Shown here in pieces: positions 1 to 9,409 of a stretch of 64,000 bases of DNA. The notes under the pieces were generated by a model. It was not told the origin of the DNA. It ran no database searches and saw only the letters and a list, made by a program, of their open reading frames with translations. Within the stretch, counting starts at the first letter, position 1. Each line of letters opens with the position of its first letter. Origin of the DNA: Enterovibrio qingdaonensis (GTDB taxonomy: Bacteria > Pseudomonadota > Gammaproteobacteria > Enterobacterales > Vibrionaceae). A program made the translations under genes and the position numbers. Location of the stretch: contig NZ_JAJUBB010000019.1 of NCBI RefSeq assembly GCF_028683135.1, positions 1 through 64,000 of the forward strand. Direction: 5' to 3'.

Positions 1-6
1 CTGAGA

Positions 7-30
7 GCTCGCCTAACGGCGGGCTTTCTT
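7..30 (+). terminator. Rho-independent terminator of a gene upstream of the window
   Basis: A 7-bp GC-rich stem (7-13 pairing with 18-24, one G-T wobble, loop TAAC) is followed by a T-rich stretch (25-30). It would end a plus-strand transcript that enters from the left. Confidence 0.6.
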
Positions 31-139
31 CGTTTCTGCCCTGCCAAATTTTTCCAACGCTTATTCCCTGCTTTCTCCGTGGTTGCATCAGTGTCCAATA
101 CCTGTACGCTTTAATAAGGACAGTAAGGAAGTGGTCACC

Positions 140-1609
140 GTGAGTAAGACAAACCCGATTTCAAACCAGATTTACCTCGATCTGCCAAATGACATGTACA
201 CGCCCTTAACGCCAAAGCGTGTGGAATCTCCCACTCTTCTGGCACTTAATCACGATCTGCTAAAAAGCTACGGGCTGGATTGTGAATGGTTTGAAGATGC
301 TGAAGGTATTAACTACCTAGCAGGAAACGGCGACTATTCAGCCTCCAATCCGATTGCAATGGCGTATGCCGGACATCAATTTGGCCATTACTCTCCGTTG
401 CTGGGCGATGGGCGAGCCCACATGCTAGGCCAACTCAAAATCTCAGATGAGCAATACGTCGACGTCCAACTGAAAGGCTCTGGAAGAACGCCCTATTCTC
501 GTGGTGGGGATGGAAGAGCAACCGTAGGGGCTGTTATACGCGAATATTTGATGGGTGAAGCCATGGCAGGCTTAGGCATTCCAACCACTCGCACGATCGC
601 TATCCTGAGTACAGGCGAAAACGTCATGCGAGACTACCAGATGGTAGCGGGCGGCATTCAGGCGCGCACAGCGTCGAGCCACATTCGTGTTGGCTCCTTT
701 CAGTACGCTTACGCCAAAAATGGCGAGTCTGGCGTCAAGGCACTGGCTGATCACCTCATTCAATATCATTATCCTGAGCTTTCTGAGCGCGATGATAAAT
801 ACCCTGCTCTGCTAGAGGCCATCGGCATCCGGCAAGCTACCCTTATCGCGCAGTGGATGTTAGTTGGCTTTATTCACGGCGTCATGAACACAGACAATAT
901 GTCATTGGTTGGAGAGACCATCGATTTTGGTCCGTGCGCCTTCATGGACGAATTTAAAGCAAGCAAGGTATTTAGCTCTATCGACAGAGAAAGTAGATAT
1001 GCGTGGAACCAACAAGCGAATATTGGTTACTGGAACCTTTCGCGCTTGGCGGAAACCTTGCTGCCTTTGTTCGACAGCGATTCAGAGCAAGCCATCAAGA
1101 TTGCGGAAGCGCGGTTGCAGACTTACGTATCCACCTTCCAAGAAACTTTCCAGCAAGGGCTAAAAGCCAAGCTCGGCATCACGTCAGACAACGAATTAGC
1201 GAAAGATTTGATTAACAGCGCGCTTCCCACCCTCGAACGCGAAGGTATCGACTTTACGCTGTTCTTTGATGCGCTGACTCGCCATGCGATAGGTGAAAGT
1301 GACGCTGAATTGCTGTTGCTGTTTTCGACACCTGATGTCGGCCAAGCATGGTTATCTCAGTGGAAACAAGTGCGAGATAGCAGTGAAGAAGCCGTTAAAG
1401 CGATGCGACAAGCCAACTCGGCTTTGATTGCGAGAAACCATCAGGTAGAGAAAGCCATAGACGATGCCATGGAGCGAAATGACTTCACCCTCTTCCATCG
1501 TTTAGCAGAAGCGTTGAAGACGCCGTATGAAGTATCACAACAGAATCGCGACCTGCAAGCCGCCCCAGAACCACAAGAACGCGTGCTAAGGACCTTATGC
1601 GGAACCTAA
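140..1609 (+). CDS. selO: Protein adenylyltransferase SelO (YdiU family)
   Basis: SelO is a pseudokinase-fold enzyme that transfers AMP from ATP to Ser/Thr/Tyr side chains of proteins, linked to redox stress responses. The sequence carries family landmarks: the AMAYAGHQFGHY segment, the glycine-rich LKGSGRTPYSRGGDGRA loop, the GFIHGVMNTDNM catalytic segment and an IDFGPCAFMD metal-binding segment. It ends in Cys-Gly-Thr, where eukaryotic SelO has selenocysteine. I chose GTG at 140 because AGGA lies 10 bases upstream and the product (489 residues) then has the usual length; the in-frame ATG at 83 would add 19 residues without family resemblance. It stands alone, convergent with ubiF. Confidence 0.93.
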   Translation: MSKTNPISNQIYLDLPNDMYTPLTPKRVESPTLLALNHDLLKSYGLDCEWFEDAEGINYLAGNGDYSASNPIAMAYAGHQFGHYSPLLGDGRAHMLGQLKISDEQYVDVQLKGSGRTPYSRGGDGRATVGAVIREYLMGEAMAGLGIPTTRTIAILSTGENVMRDYQMVAGGIQARTASSHIRVGSFQYAYAKNGESGVKALADHLIQYHYPELSERDDKYPALLEAIGIRQATLIAQWMLVGFIHGVMNTDNMSLVGETIDFGPCAFMDEFKASKVFSSIDRESRYAWNQQANIGYWNLSRLAETLLPLFDSDSEQAIKIAEARLQTYVSTFQETFQQGLKAKLGITSDNELAKDLINSALPTLEREGIDFTLFFDALTRHAIGESDAELLLLFSTPDVGQAWLSQWKQVRDSSEEAVKAMRQANSALIARNHQVEKAIDDAMERNDFTLFHRLAEALKTPYEVSQQNRDLQAAPEPQERVLRTLCGT

Positions 1610-1653
1610 CAGTTGCGCCAAAATAAGATTTAGCGACATTTCTGACGCAGGAT

Positions 1654-1686
1654 AAATGGCGATAAGCATTAGGCAAGTCGCCATTT
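1654..1686. terminator. Weak hairpin between convergent selO and ubiF
   Basis: A perfect 9-bp inverted repeat (AAATGGCGA at 1654-1662 and its complement at 1678-1686, 15-base loop) lies between the convergent ends of selO and ubiF. It lacks a good T tract on either strand, so it is only a possible bidirectional terminator. Confidence 0.3.
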
Positions 1687-1704
1687 TGGCAAGTAAGAAG
1701 GATG

Positions 1705-2865
1705 CTAAAGCCCCATTGCGTACTTAAGCACCTGCTGCTTAATAGGCCCACTGTTCTCAGCCACCTTTAATCCAACGTTACGCAGCAATTTGAGCGGTGC
1801 AATATCATTGCTAAAACCACCATAGAACACGTCCATACCAGTTTGCATCACAAGATTATCTGGTTTGCGCTTGCGTTCGTAGGCTTTCAATACGGCATCA
1901 TCCAGCCATTCAACGCCAGCATCCGCCACGACGTCCAGTAATGCATCGACATCTTTAAAGCCAAGGTTCACACCCTGCCCTGCCAGTGGGTTGATGGTGT
2001 GCGCAGCATCGCCGAGCAGCACGACGTTATTTCGGTAGTAACGCTGAGCATGACGACGAGTCAATGGAAAGGCCCCTTGCCCGATGACGTCAATGTCCCC
2101 TAACTCTTTCGGGAAGTGTTTCAGAATTTCTTCACGCAACGCTTCAGGTGACATACCGCAAAGCTGCTTGATGCGCGCTGGGCTGTCATACCAGACCAAT
2201 GACCCTTGATGTCCCGGTAACGGCAAGAAAGAGCGCGGGCCATCTGGCGTAAACCATTGCCAAGTGATGTCTTGTTGAGGAAGCGCAGTGTTAACGTTCA
2301 CTAACATGCAGTGCTGACGATAATCCCACGCCGTCACACCGATTTTGCCGTAATCACGCACGCGAGAGTTCGCGCCATCGGCACCTAGCAGCCATTTGCC
2401 ATGAAGCATCTCGCCATTTTCCAGCTCTACCACATGACCGGTTTCATCAGCCAGCATGGCAACGATATTACCCGGGCAAATGACCTCTAGGTTTGCCTGT
2501 GCTTCGCAGCCCTTCCAAAGGGCCAGCTGCAGAACTCGATTTTCGACAATATACCCAAGCTCAGACAGGTTCATATCCTCAGCACTAAATCGTATGCGGC
2601 ACTCAGGATGCTCCCAAGTTTCAAGTCTGCGATAAGGACAAAGACGCATCTTTTCGACATCGTTCCAGACTTTTAGGGATTTAAGTAGGGCGATTGATGC
2701 AGGAGAAATCGCGGAAACACGCAAATCCATGGGCTGTTCAGGTGAATAAGCCACTGGCGCATTGCGCTCAACCATTGCGACGCGCTTTCCTTGCTTAGCA
2801 AGGCCCAATGCGGCCGCAGCACCTACCATGCCACCGCCCACGACAATAATATCGAATTGTTTCAT
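1705..2865 (-). CDS. ubiF: Ubiquinone biosynthesis flavin monooxygenase UbiF
   Basis: This FAD-dependent hydroxylase acts in the late aerobic steps of ubiquinone synthesis (in E. coli, C6-type hydroxylation of 2-octaprenyl-3-methyl-6-methoxy-1,4-benzoquinol). Visible features are the N-terminal dinucleotide fold VVGGGMVGAAAALGL, the central GADGANSRVR segment and the C-terminal FAD-binding GDAAHTINPLAGQG motif, over 386 residues, the normal family size. Family members UbiF, UbiH and VisC/UbiI are hard to separate by eye; the divergent placement next to miaB, as in E. coli, supports UbiF. Start is the ATG at 2865. Confidence 0.9.
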   Translation of the reverse strand: MKQFDIIVVGGGMVGAAAALGLAKQGKRVAMVERNAPVAYSPEQPMDLRVSAISPASIALLKSLKVWNDVEKMRLCPYRRLETWEHPECRIRFSAEDMNLSELGYIVENRVLQLALWKGCEAQANLEVICPGNIVAMLADETGHVVELENGEMLHGKWLLGADGANSRVRDYGKIGVTAWDYRQHCMLVNVNTALPQQDITWQWFTPDGPRSFLPLPGHQGSLVWYDSPARIKQLCGMSPEALREEILKHFPKELGDIDVIGQGAFPLTRRHAQRYYRNNVVLLGDAAHTINPLAGQGVNLGFKDVDALLDVVADAGVEWLDDAVLKAYERKRKPDNLVMQTGMDVFYGGFSNDIAPLKLLRNVGLKVAENSGPIKQQVLKYAMGL

Positions 2866-3067
2866 AACACAATCTCTTTATAAGCTGACATCATTCTACC
2901 TGTAAGGCAGCACGTTAGTACAAGAACTGCAAAAATCTCAGGAACAATTCCACTAAAAATTTGGGGGGAACGCGATCTGGTCACAGAATGACTAAAGCAG
3001 TACAATACGCGGCTTATCAGAGCCCAGCCCAGCTTAAGCAGGGTGGTGGGATACACAGAATAGTGAT

Positions 3068-3128
3068 TTTCGGTTGAGATGAGTCGGTGCTAGACAGCCT
3101 GCTCCTTTGATATCTCGCTCAACCGAAA
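3068..3128 (+). promoter_or_regulatory. Long stem-loop in the miaB leader
   Basis: TTTCGGTTGAG (3068-3078) has an exact complement at 3118-3128, and GAGAT (3076-3080) can alternatively pair with ATCTC (3112-3116). The structure sits 32 bases upstream of the miaB start and has no T tract behind it, so it is not a terminator. A leader structure that affects mRNA stability or translation is an inference. Confidence 0.45.
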
Positions 3129-3160
3129 GATATAAAACATTAACATGAGCAATAAGTTAC

Positions 3161-4585
3161 ATGGCTAAGAAACTGCTGATCAAAACCTGGGGCTGCCAGA
3201 TGAACGAATACGATTCATCAAAAATGGCGGATCTTCTTAACGCGGCCGGTGGCTACGAGCTAACCGAGGAGCCAGAAGAAGCGGATGTACTGCTTCTTAA
3301 TACCTGTTCAATCCGCGAAAAGGCTCAGGAAAAAGTGTTCCACCAGCTAGGTCGCTGGAAAAACCTGAAGGATCAAAAGCCTGGCCTTGTAATTGGCGTA
3401 GGTGGCTGTGTAGCAACGCAGGAAGGCGACCACATTCGTGAACGCGCACCGTATGTTGATGTGATCTTTGGCCCACAGACGTTGCACCGTCTGCCACAGA
3501 TGATCAAACAGTCTCAGCAAGATCATGGTCCTGTCATGGACATTTCTTTCCCAGAGATCGAAAAATTCGATGCATTGCCTGAGCCGCGCGCCGAAGGCCC
3601 AACAGCATTTGTTTCCATCATGGAAGGCTGTTCGAAGTACTGTACCTACTGCGTCGTGCCTTATACCCGTGGTGAAGAAGTAAGCCGTCCGTTGGATGAC
3701 GTACTTTACGAAATTGCTCAGCTCGCAGAGCAAGGCGTGCGTGAAGTAAACTTGCTGGGTCAAAACGTAAATGCCTACCGTGGTGACACGCATGAAGGCG
3801 ACGTATGTACGTTTGCTGAATTGCTGCGCTATGTAGCTGCGATTGACGGCATCGACCGTATTCGCTATACCACCAGCCACCCAATTGAATTCACTGATGA
3901 CATCATTGAAGTCTACAGTGATACGCCAGAGTTGGTTAGTCATTTGCACTTGCCAGTGCAAAGTGGTTCAGACCGTATTCTGACACTGATGAAACGCCCA
4001 CATACGGCGATTGAGTACAAGTCGAAAATCCGCAAGCTGCGTGCTGTGCGTCCTGATATTGCCATGAGCTCTGACTTCATTGTTGGATTCCCAGGTGAAG
4101 AAGACGCCGATTTCCAAGCAACCATGAAGCTGATCCGTGATATCAACTTCGACATGAGCTTTAGCTTTATTTTCTCTCCACGTCCGGGTACGCCAGCGGC
4201 TGATTTCCCAGACGATACACCAGAGCAAGTGAAGAAAGAGCGTCTGTACGAGCTGCAACAGCAAATCAACGCCCAGTCGATGATCTACTCACGCCAAATG
4301 GCGGGTACTGAACAGCGTATTTTGGTAGAAGGTCCATCGAAGAAGAACCTGATGGAACTGCGCGGCCGTACTGAAAACAACCGCGTGGTGAACTTTGAAG
4401 GTTCTGTTGATTTGATCGGTCAATTCGTAGACGTGAAAATCACAGACGTGCTTACCAACTCACTGCGCGGTGAACTGATTCGCACTGAAAAAGAAATGAA
4501 CCTGCGCGTGGCGGTGTCACCTGCAGAGATGATGGCAAAAACACGCAAAGAAGATGATCTTGGCGTAGGCGTGTATACTCCGTAA
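3161..4585 (+). CDS. miaB: tRNA-2-methylthio-N6-dimethylallyladenosine synthase MiaB
   Basis: MiaB is a radical-SAM methylthiotransferase that converts i6A37 to ms2i6A37 in tRNAs reading UNN codons. The N-terminal UPF0004 domain has conserved cysteines ([20 protein letters not shown]) for one 4Fe-4S cluster; the radical-SAM motif CSKYCTYC holds the second; a TRAM RNA-binding domain forms the C-terminus. The 474-residue length is standard and the N-terminus matches E. coli MiaB closely. It is divergent from ubiF and leads the ybeZ-ybeY-corC-lnt series. Confidence 0.97.
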   Translation: MAKKLLIKTWGCQMNEYDSSKMADLLNAAGGYELTEEPEEADVLLLNTCSIREKAQEKVFHQLGRWKNLKDQKPGLVIGVGGCVATQEGDHIRERAPYVDVIFGPQTLHRLPQMIKQSQQDHGPVMDISFPEIEKFDALPEPRAEGPTAFVSIMEGCSKYCTYCVVPYTRGEEVSRPLDDVLYEIAQLAEQGVREVNLLGQNVNAYRGDTHEGDVCTFAELLRYVAAIDGIDRIRYTTSHPIEFTDDIIEVYSDTPELVSHLHLPVQSGSDRILTLMKRPHTAIEYKSKIRKLRAVRPDIAMSSDFIVGFPGEEDADFQATMKLIRDINFDMSFSFIFSPRPGTPAADFPDDTPEQVKKERLYELQQQINAQSMIYSRQMAGTEQRILVEGPSKKNLMELRGRTENNRVVNFEGSVDLIGQFVDVKITDVLTNSLRGELIRTEKEMNLRVAVSPAEMMAKTRKEDDLGVGVYTP

Positions 4586-4688
4586 TAATACGGAGGCCAT
4601 TTAGCCATCCCAAGCCCTGCAATGACGCAGGGGAAATCACCGTTATCGGCGCGAGATACAAGCGCCGATAGCACTTGCGAGGACAGCG

Positions 4689-5765
4689 TTGAACAAAATC
4701 ATTACTTTGGAAGTATCACTGGAACCAGCTGATAATTCACGCCTTGCCAGCCTGTGCGGCCCGTTTGATGACAACATCAAGCATCTCGAACGCCGTTTGG
4801 GTGTGGAAATCAACCATCGTAGTCACGAATTCTCTGTTGTTGGCAAGCCTCACACGGCCACTGCTGCAATCGACATCCTCAAAACGCTTTACGTTGACAC
4901 TGCCCCCGTCAAAAACCGTTATCCGGATATTGAACCGGATCAGGTCCATTTGGCGATCAAAGAAAGCGGCGTCTTAGAGCAAAATGTCGAGTCAACGATC
5001 CCTTACGGCAAAGAGATCAACATCAAGACCAAGAAAGGCGTCATTAAACCGCGCACACCCAATCAGGCACAATACATTGCCAATATGGTGACGCATGACA
5101 TCACCTTTGGTATTGGTCCTGCAGGTACCGGTAAGACCTATCTGGCTGTTGCCGCAGCGGTTGATGCACTGGAACGTCAGGAAATCCGTCGCATTCTGCT
5201 TACGCGCCCTGCGGTCGAAGCGGGAGAAAAGCTCGGTTTTCTGCCTGGTGACTTGAGCCAAAAGGTTGACCCCTACCTTCGCCCTCTTTACGACGCCCTG
5301 TTTGAAATGCTGGGTTTTGAGCGCGTAGAAAAACTGATTGAACGTAATGTCATTGAAGTGGCACCACTGGCTTACATGCGTGGTCGCACACTCAATGATG
5401 CCTTCATCATTTTGGATGAAAGTCAGAACACCACTGTCGAACAGATGAAGATGTTCCTGACCCGTATCGGTTTTAACAGCCGCGCCGTGATCACTGGTGA
5501 CGTAACCCAAATCGACTTGCCCCGCAACGCAAAGTCTGGCCTACGCCACGCCATTGAAGTGTTAGCAGATGTGAACGAAATTAGCTTCAATTTCTTCCAA
5601 GCTGATGATGTGGTTCGACACCCTGTGGTTGCCCGTATTGTCCTTGCTTATGAAGCTTGGGAAGCGGAAGACGCCAAAGCACGTAAACATGCTGAAGAGC
5701 GTCGTCGACTAGAAAGAGAAGCCGCAATGAGCACCACTGTACACACAGAAGAGAAGCAATCTTAA
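4689..5765 (+). CDS. ybeZ: PhoH-like ATPase YbeZ
   Basis: This PhoH-family P-loop protein is a predicted RNA helicase/ATPase partner of the endoribonuclease YbeY in rRNA processing. An N-terminal KH-like region (about residues 1-95) precedes the ATPase domain with Walker A GPAGTGKTY and Walker B FIILDESQN. The start is TTG at 4689: GAGGA lies 5 bases upstream and the translation from there matches the family N-terminus. The stop codon is directly followed by the ybeY ATG, which indicates coupled translation. C-terminal Lys/Glu-rich tail of about 30 residues. Confidence 0.93.
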   Translation: MNKIITLEVSLEPADNSRLASLCGPFDDNIKHLERRLGVEINHRSHEFSVVGKPHTATAAIDILKTLYVDTAPVKNRYPDIEPDQVHLAIKESGVLEQNVESTIPYGKEINIKTKKGVIKPRTPNQAQYIANMVTHDITFGIGPAGTGKTYLAVAAAVDALERQEIRRILLTRPAVEAGEKLGFLPGDLSQKVDPYLRPLYDALFEMLGFERVEKLIERNVIEVAPLAYMRGRTLNDAFIILDESQNTTVEQMKMFLTRIGFNSRAVITGDVTQIDLPRNAKSGLRHAIEVLADVNEISFNFFQADDVVRHPVVARIVLAYEAWEAEDAKARKHAEERRRLEREAAMSTTVHTEEKQS

Positions 5766-6230
5766 ATGCAATATTTCGTTGATCTTCAAATCGCGACACA
5801 AAACACTGATAATCTGCCGTCCGAAGCACAGCTACAAAGCTGGTTCGAGCAGGCTGTAAAGTCCTTCCGCGAGCAAGCGGAAGTGACAATCCGAATCGTT
5901 GACGAATTCGAAAGTCAGTCGCTTAACCGTGACTATCGCGGTAAAGACAAACCGACTAACGTTTTGTCATTTCCATTCGAAGCTCCTCCTGGTGTAGAGT
6001 TAGATCTGCTAGGCGACTTGGTAATTTGCCGCCAAGTTGTGGAAAATGAAGCACAAGAACAGAATAAAGACCTGTTTGCCCATTGGGCGCACATGGTTGT
6101 ACATGGCAGTCTCCATCTGCTAGGTTATGACCATATTGACGATGAAGAAGCGGAAGAAATGGAATCTCTAGAGATTTCCATTATGAATGCGCTGGGCTTT
6201 GATAACCCTTACGCAGCCGACTTTATCTAA
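5766..6230 (+). CDS. ybeY: Endoribonuclease YbeY
   Basis: YbeY is a zinc-dependent single-strand endoribonuclease needed for 16S rRNA 3'-end maturation and late 70S quality control. The signature [11 protein letters not shown] (three zinc-ligand histidines) lies near residue 115, followed by an acidic EEAEEME stretch; length 154 residues is typical. It starts at the base after the ybeZ stop, so the two products are probably made together, in keeping with their known partnership. Confidence 0.96.
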   Translation: MQYFVDLQIATQNTDNLPSEAQLQSWFEQAVKSFREQAEVTIRIVDEFESQSLNRDYRGKDKPTNVLSFPFEAPPGVELDLLGDLVICRQVVENEAQEQNKDLFAHWAHMVVHGSLHLLGYDHIDDEEAEEMESLEISIMNALGFDNPYAADFI

Positions 6231-6255
6231 TATCAACGTTGTAAAAATTGAGACA

Positions 6256-7125
6256 ATGAACGAAGACAACTCACAAAGCTCTGAAGGTCCGAGTAGAAAG
6301 ACCTTCTTCGAACGTTTAGGACAGTTCTTTCAGGGTGAGCCGAAAGACCGTCAGGAACTGGTAGATGTATTCCGTGACTCGGAACAGAACGATCTGATCG
6401 ACCACGATACACGGGATATGCTTGAAGGCGTTATGCAGATTTCTGAAATGCGCATTCGAGACATCATGATTCCGCGTTCGCAGATGGTGACCATCGAACG
6501 CTCACAGCCTCTTGAAGAAATCATCACGATTATCAATGACGCGCAGCACTCACGCTACCCTGTGATCAGCGACGACAAAGACCATGTTGAAGGCATTCTG
6601 CTAGCAAAAGATTTGCTGCGCTATTTAATGGCGAACAGCGAACCATTCGACATCGACAAAGTAATCCGCCCTGCAGTCGTAGTGCCGGAAAGCAAGCGTG
6701 TTGACCGTCTACTGAAAGAATTTCAGGAAGAACGCTACCACATGGCGATCGTTGTCGACGAATTCGGCGGCGTGTCTGGCGTGGTAACCATTGAAGATAT
6801 TCTTGAGGAAATCGTTGGCGACATCGAAGATGAATACGACGATGAAGAAGAGCAAGAAATCCGTCAGCTCAGCAAGCACACCTTTGCGGTGAAAGCACTG
6901 ACCACGCTGGAGGACTTCAATGAGAAATTCGGTTCTCATTTCAATGACGACGACATTGACACGATTGGCGGTCTAGTCATGACCAGCTTCGGTCATTTGC
7001 CTGCACGTGGCGAAGAAGTGGACATCGAAAACTTCCATTTCAAAGTCACTGCAGCTGACAGTCGACGTATCATCCAATTGCAGGTTACTATTCCGGATAC
7101 TACTGCAGAGGAAGAAACGGCTTAA
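6256..7125 (+). CDS. corC: CorC/YbeX CBS-domain protein
   Basis: CorC (YbeX) carries two CBS domains (about residues 65-185) and a C-terminal CorC_HlyC transporter-associated domain. It has been tied to Mg/Co efflux and, from its operon with ybeZ-ybeY, to ribosome homeostasis. The ATG at 6256 gives 289 residues with the typical start MNEDNSQSS and the family motif [12 protein letters not shown]; an upstream in-frame ATG at 6187 lies inside ybeY and is unlikely. The gene ends 7 bases before lnt. Confidence 0.93.
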   Translation: MNEDNSQSSEGPSRKTFFERLGQFFQGEPKDRQELVDVFRDSEQNDLIDHDTRDMLEGVMQISEMRIRDIMIPRSQMVTIERSQPLEEIITIINDAQHSRYPVISDDKDHVEGILLAKDLLRYLMANSEPFDIDKVIRPAVVVPESKRVDRLLKEFQEERYHMAIVVDEFGGVSGVVTIEDILEEIVGDIEDEYDDEEEQEIRQLSKHTFAVKALTTLEDFNEKFGSHFNDDDIDTIGGLVMTSFGHLPARGEEVDIENFHFKVTAADSRRIIQLQVTIPDTTAEEETA

Positions 7126-7132
7126 ACGTCAA

Positions 7133-8662
7133 ATGCTAGCTATACAAACTTTAAAGCGGCCCCAAGTATTCATGCGGATCTTCGGGGCCGCTTTTTCTGG
7201 CGCACTCGCCACGTTGGCCTTCGCGCCATACTCATTCTGGCCAGCCATGCTGGTTTCCTTGGTTTCCCTATTATTGCTCCTCTATGGGCAATCGCCTAAA
7301 CGTGCCGCACTAATCGGTTTCAGTTGGGGTCTGGGCCAATTTGGTACAGGCATCGGCTGGGTATACGTCGTCATCGCCAACTTCGGCGGACTGCCAACCG
7401 CAGTCGGGTTAAGCCTCATCGCATTGCTGGTGATGTTCCTGTCGCTGTATCCTGCGTTGTTCGCATTTATCCTTCAACGTATCAAACTGCCTCTTTCGAT
7501 TTCCTACTTATTGTTCGCACCCTCACTGTGGCTGCTTATCGATTGGTTCCGAGGCTGGTTCCTCACGGGCTTTCCTTGGCTATGGCCGGGTTATAGCCAA
7601 ATTGATGGGCCACTGGCTTCTTTTGCGCCAATGTTTGGCGTACAAGGTATCACGCTTGCCCTGCTCATCATTTCTGGCTCCGTCGCCATCACGGTCATCA
7701 CACGCAAAGCGTCAGCTTTACTGCCCGCTTTAGTGGTTGCCATTGTGGGCACGCTATCAAGTCAGATTAACTGGGTACAGGAAACGGGCAAAGACGTCGA
7801 CGTGGCCATGGTACAAGGTAATGTCCCACAGGAACTGAAATGGCTGCCAAGTCAACGCTGGCCAACGCTATTAAGCTACCAAGACATGACTCGCCAAAAC
7901 TGGGATGCAGACATCGTCATATGGCCTGAAGCAGCAATACCAGCCCTAGAGCGCGATTTGCCCGATTTCTTGCATCGTCTGGATGCTGCCGCCATCAATA
8001 ATCACACCGCATTGATCACAGGCGTCCTCGACCAAACCGATGATGGGCAGTTCTACAACAATGTCATTACCTTAGGTGAGAATGGCGAAAACGGTTATAC
8101 CTACCCGGCAACGCAGAGCTATAGCAAACACCATCTGTTGGTGTTTGGTGAGTTCGTCCCGTTCGCCGACCTGCTTCGTCCGTTAGCACCGCTGTTTAAT
8201 TTGCCGATGTCATCCTTCAGTCGTGGGAGTTACACACAGCCAAACATCAATGCCAAGGGCTATCAGTTAGCTCCGGCGATATGTTATGAGATCGCATTTA
8301 ACGATCAGGTTCGTCAAAGCCTGACCCCAGATTCTGATTTCATTCTTACGCTGTCGAACGACACCTGGTTTGGCCGCTCTATTGGTCCTCACCAGCATCT
8401 GGAAATTGCCCGCATGCGCGCCTTGGAAAACGGCAAACCTGTCCTTCGTGCAACAAACACAGGCCTGACAGCAGCAATTGGCTATAAAGGTGAGCTGATC
8501 AAGCAGATCCCTCAGTTTGAAACTGCGGTATTACGCGCGAAGGTACCAACTACCCAAGGACAAACGCCCTACACCCAATTTGGTGATTGGCCCTTGTATG
8601 TATGGATATCGCTTTCAATGGGAGCGGCATTCTTTATGACCAGAAAGCAGAAAATTCGATAA
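7133..8662 (+). CDS. lnt: Apolipoprotein N-acyltransferase Lnt
   Basis: Lnt adds the third acyl chain to the N-terminal cysteine of outer-membrane lipoproteins at the periplasmic face of the inner membrane. The N-terminal part has several hydrophobic helices (residues about 15-210); a nitrilase-type domain follows, with a likely catalytic Glu-Lys-Cys triad in WPEAAIP, the YSKHHLLVFGEFVP region and the APAICYEIAF segment. From ATG 7133 the product has 509 residues, matching E. coli Lnt. A longer in-frame ORF from 7007 overlaps corC and adds non-homologous sequence. Last gene of the miaB series; lipoproteins encoded nearby (LptE, RlpA, YajG, ApbE) are among its likely substrates. Confidence 0.95.
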   Translation: MLAIQTLKRPQVFMRIFGAAFSGALATLAFAPYSFWPAMLVSLVSLLLLLYGQSPKRAALIGFSWGLGQFGTGIGWVYVVIANFGGLPTAVGLSLIALLVMFLSLYPALFAFILQRIKLPLSISYLLFAPSLWLLIDWFRGWFLTGFPWLWPGYSQIDGPLASFAPMFGVQGITLALLIISGSVAITVITRKASALLPALVVAIVGTLSSQINWVQETGKDVDVAMVQGNVPQELKWLPSQRWPTLLSYQDMTRQNWDADIVIWPEAAIPALERDLPDFLHRLDAAAINNHTALITGVLDQTDDGQFYNNVITLGENGENGYTYPATQSYSKHHLLVFGEFVPFADLLRPLAPLFNLPMSSFSRGSYTQPNINAKGYQLAPAICYEIAFNDQVRQSLTPDSDFILTLSNDTWFGRSIGPHQHLEIARMRALENGKPVLRATNTGLTAAIGYKGELIKQIPQFETAVLRAKVPTTQGQTPYTQFGDWPLYVWISLSMGAAFFMTRKQKIR

Positions 8663-8720
8663 GTGTTTAGCTTGTCGCAAAAGTAAGAGAGAACATTCCG
8701 TCTCTCTTCAAGTCTAATTC

Positions 8721-8757
8721 AGGCAGAGTGCTTACAATAGCACCCTGCCTGTTTTGT
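8721..8757 (+). terminator. Terminator-like hairpin after lnt
   Basis: AGGCAG..TGCT (from 8721) pairs with AGCA..CTGCCT (ending 8750) with a 2x2 internal loop, followed by GTTTTGTTTT. It ends only 26 bases before the start of the next gene, so it could also act as an attenuator for that gene. A second stem (8685-8692 with 8701-8708) lies just upstream. Confidence 0.5.
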
Positions 8758-8775
8758 TTTGTGAAGGAGTCACTG

Positions 8776-9360
8776 ATGCGTGTCGCTTTGCGTTTGTCTC
8801 TGGGCTTTTTCCTTGCCCTGTCCACCTTTTTAGTTAAACCCGCCTTCGCCGATACGGATGCTGAATTGTTTGCCGATACCCGTGCAGCGCTTGCGAACTT
8901 TCACCGCTTTGAAACTGTAAAACCCTTCTTTGATACTGCCTATGGCTATGCCGTATTTCCATCCGTGGGCAAAGGTGGTTTTTGGATTGGAGGTGCATAT
9001 GGCAACGGCTTGGTTTACGAACGAAACAACACCGTTGCCAAAGCAGAGCTTGTCCAAATATCAGTAGGTCTCACCTTTGGCGGACAAGCGTTTAGTGAGA
9101 TTCTTTTCTTTGAAGACAAATCCACATTTGACGCCTTCATGGCGGGCAGTTTTGAACTCGGTGCGCAAGCGTCAGCCACCGCGCTCACGGAGGGAGCAGC
9201 AGCGCACGTAGGTACTACTGGAACCTCTGCCAGTGCTGGTAACACACAATCTAAAGCCTATTACATCAATGGCACGGCCATCTTCACCCAAGCCAAAGGC
9301 GGCCTGATGATTGAAGCCGCCATCGCAGGCCAGAAATTCAACATTGAACCATTAAGATAA
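8776..9360 (+). CDS. SYLF/Ysc84-domain lipid-binding protein, exported
   Basis: The 194-residue product has a signal peptide (residues 1-26, cleavage after Ala-Phe-Ala) and one SYLF (Ysc84, DUF500) domain. SYLF proteins bind phosphoinositides in eukaryotes; the bacterial exported versions are uncharacterised, probably lipid-associated periplasmic proteins. Recognisable family features are the AYGYAVFPSVGKGGFWIGGA stretch and the C-terminal AxxGGLMxEAAIxGQ pattern. ATG 8776 was chosen because AAGGAG lies 6 bases upstream; an upstream in-frame start at 8728 lies within the terminator-like hairpin. Monocistronic, followed by a strong terminator. Confidence 0.85.
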   Translation: MRVALRLSLGFFLALSTFLVKPAFADTDAELFADTRAALANFHRFETVKPFFDTAYGYAVFPSVGKGGFWIGGAYGNGLVYERNNTVAKAELVQISVGLTFGGQAFSEILFFEDKSTFDAFMAGSFELGAQASATALTEGAAAHVGTTGTSASAGNTQSKAYYINGTAIFTQAKGGLMIEAAIAGQKFNIEPLR

Positions 9361-9376
9361 CGTCAAAATGGTTGCT

Positions 9377-9401
9377 AAAGGGCGCACGTCGCGCCCTTTT
9401 G
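9377..9401. terminator. Bidirectional terminator
   Basis: AAAGGGCGC (9377-9385), loop ACGTC, then GCGCCCTTTT. A-rich on one side and T-rich on the other, it suits both the plus-strand SYLF gene and the minus-strand ybeL that ends at 9410. Confidence 0.85.
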
Positions 9402-9409
9402 TGTTCCTG

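Noticed and set aside
2862-3056. 64-codon minus-strand frame upstream of ubiF
   Set aside because: No ribosome-binding site or homology; it overlaps the promoter region of ubiF/miaB.
3347-3961. 204-codon antisense frame within miaB
   Set aside because: It is the shadow of a strongly conserved gene; no family likeness and codon use reflects miaB.
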